14,668 nucleotides of DNA from an uncultured Propionibacteriaceae bacterium (GTDB lineage: Bacteria > Actinomycetota > Actinomycetes > Propionibacteriales > Propionibacteriaceae): positions 1 through 14,668 of the forward strand of contig CAMCJC010000022.1 in NCBI GenBank assembly GCA_945875065.1. The letters are read 5' to 3'. Below the pieces are notes generated by a model that saw nothing but the letters and a program-made list of their open reading frames with translations, had not been told where the DNA came from and searched no databases. Positions 7,301 to 12,739 of this stretch are shown piece after piece. Each line of letters opens with the position of its first letter. The first letter of the stretch is position 1. Position numbers and translations under genes: made by a program.

Positions 7301-8108
7301 GCCCCTGGTGCGCCTGGAACACCTTCTCCTGGTCGGCGGCAGCCAGGCGGGCGTACAGCGGAAGGGTCTCCCAGCCGCGAAGTTTCAGGGCATCGACGGC
7401 CTCCGTAGCGTCGCGGATCTCCCGTTCCCCGGATAGGAACACCAGAACGTCGCCGCTGCCGGTCGTCGCCGCGATCTCTGAGACAGCGCGGGCGATCGCA
7501 TCGACCTCATCGCCGTCGTCCCCGATCGGCTCGTAGCGCACCTCGACGGGATAGGTGCGGCCCGAGATCTCGACGATGGGGGCGTTGTCGAAGTGGGCGG
7601 CGAACCTGGCGGTGTCGATGGTCGCCGACGTGACGATCACCCGCAGCTCGGGGCGACGCCCTAGCAGTTGCTTGAGATAGCCGAGCAGGAAGTCGATGTT
7701 GAGGCTGCGCTCATGCGCCTCGTCGATGATGATCGTGTCGTAGCGGCGAAGGTCGCGGTCGTGAGCGAGTTCGCTCAACAGGATGCCGTCGGTCATCACC
7801 TTGATGCGTGTCGCCTTGCTGACGCGGCGCGTGAACCGCACCTGGTAGCCGATGAACTCCCCCAAGGCCGTGTCGCATTCCTCGGCTATCCGGTGTGCGA
7901 CGGTGCGGGCCGCGATCCGCCTCGGCTGCGTGTGTGCGATCCGCTCTCGCCCAGCCAGCAGGCAGATCTTCGGCAGCTGCGTCGTCTTGCCCGACCCGGT
8001 CTCCCCCGCGACGACCACGACCTGGTTCTCGCGGATGAGGGATGCGATGCGCGGCGCCTCCGCGGAGATCGGAAGCGCCGGATCGAAAGACAGTACGGGT
8101 TGGTCCAC
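4326..8108 (-). CDS. hrpA: HrpA-type DEAH-box ATP-dependent RNA helicase
   Basis: This 1260-residue protein matches HrpA along its length. Walker A is GETGSGKTT (35-43), the DEAH box is 129-132, SAT 161-163, motif V TNVAETSITVPGI (276-288) and motif VI QRAGRCGR (323-330). Helicase-associated and OB-fold regions follow, then the long C-terminal HrpA-specific region (DUF3418 type) ending in EEFRVSLFGQGLRTAVTVSAKRIL. HrpA unwinds RNA using ATP, and in E. coli it has been linked to rescue of stalled or collided ribosomes. The N-terminus begins shortly before the helicase core and lacks about 65 residues found in the E. coli protein. The GTG start at 8108 directly follows the usp stop codon, in the same frame, and there is no internal Met until about residue 105, so this start is well supported. 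It lies between usp and tesB in one transcription unit. Confidence 0.96.
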   Translation of the reverse strand: MDQPVLSFDPALPISAEAPRIASLIRENQVVVVAGETGSGKTTQLPKICLLAGRERIAHTQPRRIAARTVAHRIAEECDTALGEFIGYQVRFTRRVSKATRIKVMTDGILLSELAHDRDLRRYDTIIIDEAHERSLNIDFLLGYLKQLLGRRPELRVIVTSATIDTARFAAHFDNAPIVEISGRTYPVEVRYEPIGDDGDEVDAIARAVSEIAATTGSGDVLVFLSGEREIRDATEAVDALKLRGWETLPLYARLAAADQEKVFQAHQGRRVVLATNVAETSITVPGIRFVIDVGLARISRYSARTKVQRLPIEPISQASANQRAGRCGRLGPGLAIRLYSQEDFESRPEFTEPEILRTNLATVILQMAQAGLGDIESFPFVEAPVASQISDGLRVLTELGAIHQRRRREQVRLTRTGRLLARMPVDPRLGRMLLEASRLGALHQVQVLVAGLTVPDVRERPAEHQHAADELHRRFSAPPTPQETVSKEPRRHTVHTGTRPVKAAKTTLAGGDFEALANVWDYLRAQRRKLSGSAFRKLCRAEFLHFVRFREWEDLVSQLREVCRELRLPEDGTKPMDVVLDCLLTGLLSNIGLALPPPPKEQGRRRPLTEYQGCRGARFAISPGSACARMTPQLVVAYELVETSRLWARTVAPVTAAQIERAAGDLVTRTLSEPTFSPRTAAVVASETVSLFGVPIISGRRTSYAALHPREAREIFIRSGLVEGQWETRNAVVVANRFAFDEAEQLTDRMRRPDLLISDQDLYDFYDRRLPASVVSGATFDKYVRGLDDDSSLRLTPADCVTDPGAVRLADFPDVWRTQGFELPVHYVYDPGAGADGVTIEVRLEQLGVLDPTPFTWQVPGLREALATSLIRSLPKQVRTRFVPAPDHARRALVQLRDREPDIPLAEALGQALTALTGDVIPADAWRPEAVEGHLRPRFVVVDGKREVARGEDLAALKVRLSQKVAGKLTRSAGGLAASGARTWTFGELPHKTELGGGVAGYPCLVDEGASVGVQVADTVAKARRSHAAGLRRLVTLVNPSPLKWVVSHLTNTDKLAIGSSSYPSVPDLLADAWLKAADRCLRAVAPPDDIRDAAAFYALAERIRPEIPETTGRIVATAAKALAAQARVERLLAALPGDETTEDIKEQLTNLTFNRFISATPDPWFDRLPVWIAACEARLNSRGKNPPLAARNRVEIADLEARYAELCDMQPPGPLPEDVEEIAFLLEEFRVSLFGQGLRTAVTVSAKRILQAMGAAGR

Positions 8109-8984
8109 TTAGCCCCGAGCGACCAGGAGGGGGCACAGGGCGTGCGCCATCAGGCCGCGTAGGAGCCCGCCCAGGCCGAACCCTGGGACGACCTCCTCGC
8201 CGGTGCCCAGCACCAGGACATCGTAGGTTTCGGAGCGGCTGACCAGTTCGTTGATGGGCGTGGCGGCGACGACCACCACCTCGTACTCGACGTCCGGGTA
8301 GTTCTTCGATTGCTCTGCCGCCATGGCCTCGATGCCGCCGCGAGTGAAGCAGATCAACTCCTCCAGATCCTTCGGGCCGAGCTTCGGACCGAACAACCCG
8401 ATCGGCGGCTGCAACGCGTGGACGATCTCGAGGCGTGCCCCCCACAAGGCTGCCTCTTTGAAGCCCGCGATCAGCGTGGAACGGTTTCCGGCACTGGTGT
8501 TCAACCCCACCCCGATCAGTTTCTTCAGCCCGACGTTCTGCGGGTGTGCCGCCGCCGAGATCACGATCACCGGGCACGACGCCCCCGCGACCACCGACAC
8601 GCTCGTCGAGCCGACGAACATGCGCTCCAGGCCGGAGACGGAACGGCGGCCCACGACGATAAGGTCAGCTACCTCGGACAGCCGTCCCAATACGCCTCCC
8701 GGCGAGCCGAGCACGACCTCGGTGCGAATCTTGTCGTCGCTCAGGCCGCATTCACGGGCGACGCGAGCGGCAGCCTCGTTCGCGGAAATGCCGGCGTTTT
8801 GCAGCACCTCCGGGTCGTAAACGACGCCCCAGGCACCGGCGAGCATCGCATCGTCGACGGCGTGGGCGAGCAACAACTCACCCCCGATCGCGGCGGCGTA
8901 AGACGCCCCAAACTTCACGGCGCGGCCGCCGTCATCGCTGCCGTCGACACCGACGACAATCAGCTTCGGCTTCGAATCAGTCAT
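8109..8984 (-). CDS. Tandem-domain universal stress protein (UspA family)
   Basis: This 291-residue cytoplasmic protein has two Usp domains. Domain 1 (about 6-143) starts LIVVGVDGSDDGGRAVKFGA. It ends with an ATP-site-like stretch, VVGRRSVSGLERMFVGSTSVSVV (about 110-132), which resembles G-x2-G-x9-G-S/T but has Ser for the second Gly. Domain 2 (about 154-291) has VLGTGEEVVPGFGLGGLLRGLM and lacks the G-S/T end, so it may not bind ATP. Tandem Usps are common in actinobacteria and are often induced by hypoxia or stationary phase. The ATG at 8984 is chosen because AGGGAAG lies just upstream and the Usp fold begins here. The frame remains open far upstream, but that part runs through the YbjN-like gene. 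Its stop codon directly abuts the hrpA start. Confidence 0.94.
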   Translation of the reverse strand: MTDSKPKLIVVGVDGSDDGGRAVKFGASYAAAIGGELLLAHAVDDAMLAGAWGVVYDPEVLQNAGISANEAAARVARECGLSDDKIRTEVVLGSPGGVLGRLSEVADLIVVGRRSVSGLERMFVGSTSVSVVAGASCPVIVISAAAHPQNVGLKKLIGVGLNTSAGNRSTLIAGFKEAALWGARLEIVHALQPPIGLFGPKLGPKDLEELICFTRGGIEAMAAEQSKNYPDVEYEVVVVAATPINELVSRSETYDVLVLGTGEEVVPGFGLGGLLRGLMAHALCPLLVARG

Positions 8985-8985
8985 C

Positions 8986-9027
8986 TCATCTTCCCTTCGA
9001 CGTTGTCGGGAAATCCTCGACCGCCAT
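8986..9027 (-). CDS. Candidate leaderless 13-codon upstream ORF before usp
   Basis: ATG at 9027 opens a short frame (MAVEDFPTTSKGR) that stops with TGA at 8988-8986, one base before the usp ATG at 8984. There is no Shine-Dalgarno sequence before it. The ATG lies 6 nt after a -10-like TACAGT (9039-9034), the spacing expected if transcription starts at the ATG itself. The usp ribosome site (AGGGAAG) is inside the short frame, so translating it could open or couple usp translation. This is an inference from spacing only; the peptide may have no function of its own. Confidence 0.4.
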   Translation of the reverse strand: MAVEDFPTTSKGR

Positions 9028-9033
9028 GGATGA

Positions 9034-9062
9034 ACTGTAGCCCCAACGGCTAGGGGTTTCAG
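9034..9062 (-). promoter_or_regulatory. Candidate sigma-A-type promoter of the usp-hrpA-tesB unit
   Basis: On the minus strand CTGAAA (9062-9057) and TACAGT (9039-9034) are separated by 17 nt; each matches the consensus at 4 of 6 positions. The -35 element overlaps the YbjN-like stop codon. The spacer contains a small CCCC/GGGG dyad. Read-through from the YbjN-like gene upstream is also possible, because no clear terminator separates the two genes. Confidence 0.4.
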
Positions 9063-9913
9063 CCGGCAGCGGGGAACGTGGTCCTGCCACCGAGCTTCCG
9101 TGCCAGGTCCTCGTCGATGGCATCGGCGACCTGCGAGATCGATTCGAGGGCCTGCCGCAGGTGATCCGGGACGAACGGGCGGGCCGGCACCGAGACCTGC
9201 ACGAACACGCGGTCGCGGTGCAGAGCGAAGCGGCAGTAACGGGATTCGACGTTCAGGTCGTTGAGGACCTCGCAGGCGCGTGAGCGGCCGCTGACATCGT
9301 GCACGAGCGCCGCGAACAGCACCAGTTCCCGGTAGTCCGGGGTGGAGCGGCAAAACACGACGGTGGTGCCGACGCGGATGGCGACGTCGCCGTCCGCGTT
9401 TCGGATCGCTGGCTGTCCGAGCATCCCCGCGAGCTCCTCGTCGAGGATCGCGTCGAGCTGCGCCTGGTTGCCTGGCATGACGATGCCGTAGGGGCCGCGG
9501 ACGGGCGGTTCGTCGTCCTCCTGGGCGGGGTTGAGGACATCGGCGAGTGGCTCCGACTCCAGGAAAACCGGGTGCAGCACGCCCACGACTTCCACCATCG
9601 TGTTGGTAGCGAGGGTCGCCAACTCCAGGACCCGGTCCTGATCGACGGTGACGCTATAGCCGTCGCCGGCTTGCCACCCCATCTCTTCCAGGCGACTGGA
9701 TTCCACGTTGACTAGGCCCGCGGTCACGGTTCCCGGTGTAGCGACGGAGAACCGAATCGCAGGTGCCTGCTCCGGGTGGTCGCCGCCGGCCACCGCGATG
9801 GTGAGATCCTCCGTTCCATCCATGACGGACAGCACGTCGCCGAGACGTTCGGCGAATTCCCGCCACGCCTGCTCGGTTGTCTTATCTAGATCGAAGTTAT
9901 CGATGTCGGCCAC
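9059..9913 (-). CDS. YbjN / type III secretion chaperone-like domain protein
   Basis: This 284-residue soluble protein has no signal peptide or membrane segment. It appears to have two alpha/beta domains: an N-terminal one at about 13-120 (TEQAWREFAERLGDVLSVM, then strand-rich sequence) and a C-terminal YbjN-like one at about 150-275. The latter contains VVFCRSTPDYRELVLFAALVHDVSG, then ACEVLNDLNVESRYCRFALHRDRVFVQVSVPA, the pattern of the YbjN/CesT-like chaperone fold found widely in actinobacteria. An acidic linker (EDDEPP, about 132-137) joins them. The biochemical role is unknown; related proteins are predicted peptide-binding chaperones. The start is GTG with GAAGGGAG 5 nt upstream. It is divergent from the AEC transporter gene and lies 74 nt upstream of usp on the same strand. 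Confidence 0.75.
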   Translation of the reverse strand: MADIDNFDLDKTTEQAWREFAERLGDVLSVMDGTEDLTIAVAGGDHPEQAPAIRFSVATPGTVTAGLVNVESSRLEEMGWQAGDGYSVTVDQDRVLELATLATNTMVEVVGVLHPVFLESEPLADVLNPAQEDDEPPVRGPYGIVMPGNQAQLDAILDEELAGMLGQPAIRNADGDVAIRVGTTVVFCRSTPDYRELVLFAALVHDVSGRSRACEVLNDLNVESRYCRFALHRDRVFVQVSVPARPFVPDHLRQALESISQVADAIDEDLARKLGGRTTFPAAG

Positions 9914-9934
9914 GGCCTCTCCCTTCGAAACGCG

Positions 9935-9962
9935 ACACTAGCAGAGCCCTTAGAGTGGGCAA
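9935..9962 (-). promoter_or_regulatory. Candidate promoter of the YbjN-like gene
   Basis: On the minus strand TTGCCC (9962-9957) and TAGTGT (9940-9935) are 16 nt apart. Transcription would start near 9928, leaving a leader of about 15 nt that holds the GAAGGGAG ribosome site. The -35 element overlaps the inferred transcription start of the divergent transporter gene. Confidence 0.45.
9951..9956 (+). promoter_or_regulatory. -10 element for a candidate leaderless AEC transporter mRNA
   Basis: TAGAGT fits the actinobacterial -10 pattern TANNNT and ends 6 nt before the GTG at 9963. Transcription would then begin at the start codon. No convincing -35 element is visible. The purine stretch between the -10 and the GTG is too close to be a normal ribosome site. 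Confidence 0.45.
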
Positions 9963-10862
9963 GTGACCGCTGTAGCCACTGGATTCGCGACGATCTTCGT
10001 CGCGGTCACCGTCGGTTACGTCGTAGGCGGCTTAAAGGCCTTCCCACAAGAGGCGCAGCGTGCAGTCGCCGCTGTCGCCTTCTACGTCGGTACCCCGGCG
10101 AAGATGTTTCAGCTGGTCTCCCGTTCCGATCTCAACACTACCTTCAGTGCGTACCTCATAGCGGTGTTCGGCTCGGTGACCTTAGCCCTGATCGGGGTGC
10201 TGGTTCTTGGAGCCCGGCTATCGCTGGCTGAACGCGTCATGACTTACCTCGGGAGTTCATATCTGAATGCGGTGAACCTGGGTTTGCCTATCACCCACTA
10301 CGTGCTGGGGGACGCGACGTTGGTAGCTCCGGTGTTCCTGGTCCAGGTGACGCTGCTCCAGCCGACGGCGCTGCTGGTGCTCGACGTCTCCCGCTCGACG
10401 CGACTCGGACCGCGGGCGATCGCCCTGCTCGTGCTGGCCAACCCGATCACCGTCGGCACGCTCCTGGGCACGGCGGTCTCCCTCGCCGGCTGGCAGCCGC
10501 CGGAGATCGTAGCCGCACCCATCGACCTGCTGGCCGAGACGTCCATCCCCCTGATGCTCCTAGCCTTCGGCCTCGGGCTGCGCGCCACGGGCCTGCCGCG
10601 CCGCCTGGGCCGGCGCGCCACCGCGATGATCGTCGCCAAGTGCCTGCTGATGCCGGCGGCGGCTTGGGCCATCGCGGCCGCGCTGGGGTTGTCGGCCGAG
10701 CAGGTGCACGCAGCAGTCGTGATCGCCGCGCTGCCGACGGCGCAGGTCGTGCTGGTGCACGCCGTGCGCTACGACGTCGACGTGCGGCTGATCCAGCAGG
10801 TCATGCTCTTCACGACGCTGCTGAGCGTCCCGACGATCTGGGCGGCGGAGCTGCTGCTGTAG
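9963..10862 (+). CDS. AEC (auxin efflux carrier) family transporter
   Basis: This 299-residue polytopic membrane protein has about 8-10 hydrophobic segments and the AEC/PIN-like layout of two five-helix halves. Family marks are SSYLNAVNLGLPI (98-110), ANPITVG (159-165), LLAETSIPLMLLAFGLGL (189-206) and ALPTAQ (256-261). Bacterial AEC proteins are secondary transporters, some of them for malate, malonate or other organic acids. The substrate cannot be read from this sequence. The GTG at 9963 is the only sensible start: it begins just before the first helix and lies 49 nt from the divergent YbjN-like start. Its TAG stop is one base from the convergent ilvD stop. I see no neighbour on the same strand to suggest a substrate. 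Confidence 0.92.
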   Translation: MTAVATGFATIFVAVTVGYVVGGLKAFPQEAQRAVAAVAFYVGTPAKMFQLVSRSDLNTTFSAYLIAVFGSVTLALIGVLVLGARLSLAERVMTYLGSSYLNAVNLGLPITHYVLGDATLVAPVFLVQVTLLQPTALLVLDVSRSTRLGPRAIALLVLANPITVGTLLGTAVSLAGWQPPEIVAAPIDLLAETSIPLMLLAFGLGLRATGLPRRLGRRATAMIVAKCLLMPAAAWAIAAALGLSAEQVHAAVVIAALPTAQVVLVHAVRYDVDVRLIQQVMLFTTLLSVPTIWAAELLL

Positions 10863-10863
10863 C

Positions 10864-12705
10864 TCAGCCGTCGAAGCGGCGGGCGGCCCCCTTGTCCGCC
10901 GACTGGGCCATCGAGCCGTAGATCCGCAAGGCTGTCGAGACGACGCGCTCGCGGCCAGCGGGGCGATAGCCGCCGGCGGCTTCGAGCTCGGCGCGACGGG
11001 TGGCCAGCTCGTCGTCGTCGACCTCAAAGTGGATGCTGCGCTGCGGGATGGAGATCGTGATCGTATCTCCGGTGCGCACGAGCGCGATCGGCCCGCCGGA
11101 TGCCGCCTCGGGCGAGACATGGCCGATCGAGAGCCCGGAGGAGCCGCCGGAGAATCGGCCATCGGTGATCAGCGCGCACTTTGGGCCGAGCCCCAACCCC
11201 TTGAGGTAGCTCGTCGGATACAGCATCTCCTGCATACCGGGGCCGCCCTTCGGACCCTCGTAGCGGACGATGACTACGTCCCCTTCCTTCACCTTCTTGC
11301 TGAGGATTGCCTCGACGGCTTCCTCCTGCGACTCCGTGACGAACGCGGTGCCCGTGAACTCCCACTGGTGCTCAGGAACGCCAGCGGTCTTGACGATGGC
11401 GCCGTCCGGCGCGAGGTTACCCTTCAACACGGCCAGACCACCGTCGATCGTGTAAGGGTGGTCGACGCCCCGGATGCAGCCAGCGACGGCGTCGGTATCG
11501 AGGCCCTCCCAGCGGTTGGTGGAGCTGAATGCCTCGGTAGTGCGCACCCCGCCCGGGGCTGCGTGGAACAGTTCGATCGCCTCTTTCGTCGCACTGCCGC
11601 CCCGGATGTCCCAATCGGCTAGCCACTTTTCCAGGCTGATGGCGTGGACGGCGTGGACTCCGGCGTCGAGCTTGCCGCCTCGGTGCAGCTCCCCGAGGAT
11701 GGCGGGGATACCGCCGGCGCGGTGGACGTCCTCCATGTAGTACCGCTCGGAGTTGGGTGCGACCTTAGCCAGGCAAGGCGTGACCCGGGAGATGGCGTCA
11801 ATGTCGTCTTGGTCGAAGTCGACGCCGGCCTCCTGCGCCGCTGCGAGCAGGTGCAGGACGGTATTGGTGGAGCCTCCCATGGCGACATCGAGGCGCATCG
11901 CGTTGCTGAAGGCCTTCTTGGTGACGATCGACAGCGGCAGGACGGAGTCGTCGTCCTCGTCGTAGAAGCGGCGGCACAACTCGACGGCGAGCTTGCCGGC
12001 GCGGACGAACAGGTCGCGGCGGGCGGCTGCCGTCGCGAGCGTCGAGCCATTGCCGGGTAGGGCCAGGCCAACGGCTTCCAACAGGCAGTTCATCGAGTTG
12101 GCGGTGAACATGCCGGCGCACGACCCACAGGTCGGGCAGGCGTTCTTCTCGATGCGGTCCAGCTCGTCATCGGTGATGTTCGGGTCGACGGCGGCCGTCA
12201 TCGCGTTGATCAGGTCCAAAGACTTCCCTTCACCGTCGCGGATGACGGTCCTGCCGGACTCCATCGGACCGCCGGAGACGAACACGGTGGGGATGTTGAG
12301 GCGCAGCGCGGCGAGGAACATGCCGGGGGTGATCTTGTCGCAGTTGGAGATGCACACCAGGGCGTCGGCGCAGTGGGCGTTCACCATGTACTCAACGGAG
12401 TCGGCGATCAGTTCGCGGCTCGGCAACGAGTACAGCATGCCGCCGTGGCCCATCGCGATGCCGTCGTCGACGGCGATGGTGTTGAACTCCCGTCCGATAG
12501 CGCCGGCCTCCTTGATGGCGTCGCTGACCAGGCGGCCCATGTCGCGCAGATGGACGTGGCCCGGAACAAACTGGGTGAACGAGTTGGCCACGGCGATGAT
12601 CGGCTTGCCGAAGTCAGAGTCGGCTACGCCGGTGGCCCGCCACAGGGCGCGTGCACCGGCCATGTTGCGGCCGTGGGTGGAGGTGCGGGATCGAAGCGCG
12701 GGCAT
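10864..12705 (-). CDS. ilvD: Dihydroxy-acid dehydratase
   Basis: This 613-residue enzyme converts 2,3-dihydroxy-isovalerate and 2,3-dihydroxy-3-methylvalerate to the 2-keto acids in valine, leucine and isoleucine synthesis. It is of the long E. coli-like type and aligns end to end (RSRTSTHGRNMAGARALWRATG onward). Expected iron-sulfur ligands are C122 (ISNCDKITPG) and C196 (ACPTCGSCAGMF), with D81 (VDDG) and K124 near the metal. The catalytic Ser is in DGRFSGG (about 519). The cluster is probably [4Fe-4S], as in E. coli, making the enzyme oxygen-sensitive; that is inferred from the family. ATG at 12705 has a strong ribosome site, GAAGGAG, just upstream. It lies 31 nt after thrE on the same strand. 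No attenuator or T-box was seen in that gap. Confidence 0.97.
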   Translation of the reverse strand: MPALRSRTSTHGRNMAGARALWRATGVADSDFGKPIIAVANSFTQFVPGHVHLRDMGRLVSDAIKEAGAIGREFNTIAVDDGIAMGHGGMLYSLPSRELIADSVEYMVNAHCADALVCISNCDKITPGMFLAALRLNIPTVFVSGGPMESGRTVIRDGEGKSLDLINAMTAAVDPNITDDELDRIEKNACPTCGSCAGMFTANSMNCLLEAVGLALPGNGSTLATAAARRDLFVRAGKLAVELCRRFYDEDDDSVLPLSIVTKKAFSNAMRLDVAMGGSTNTVLHLLAAAQEAGVDFDQDDIDAISRVTPCLAKVAPNSERYYMEDVHRAGGIPAILGELHRGGKLDAGVHAVHAISLEKWLADWDIRGGSATKEAIELFHAAPGGVRTTEAFSSTNRWEGLDTDAVAGCIRGVDHPYTIDGGLAVLKGNLAPDGAIVKTAGVPEHQWEFTGTAFVTESQEEAVEAILSKKVKEGDVVIVRYEGPKGGPGMQEMLYPTSYLKGLGLGPKCALITDGRFSGGSSGLSIGHVSPEAASGGPIALVRTGDTITISIPQRSIHFEVDDDELATRRAELEAAGGYRPAGRERVVSTALRIYGSMAQSADKGAARRFDG

Positions 12706-12733
12706 GTCTCTCCTTCGCGTGCGGGATCGGCCA

Positions 12734-12739
12734 ATTCTA
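12734..12739 (-). promoter_or_regulatory. Possible internal -10 element for ilvD
   Basis: TAGAAT on the minus strand matches TATAAT at 5 of 6 positions and includes the thrE stop codon TAG. It lies 28 nt before the ilvD ATG, so a transcript starting near 12727 would keep the GAAGGAG ribosome site. No -35 element is evident, and TAGAAT could occur by chance. Confidence 0.25.

Noticed and set aside
7711..8577. Minus-strand open frame (288 codons) across the usp-hrpA junction in another frame
   Set aside because: Its Arg/Gly-rich composition is that of a shifted reading of usp and hrpA, both of which have strong domain matches in their own frames.
8985..9353. N-terminal extension of the usp frame to 9353 (414 codons in total)
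   Set aside because: The extension overlaps the YbjN-like gene by nearly 300 bp and is Arg/Pro-rich. The Usp fold starts right after ATG 8984, which has its own ribosome site.
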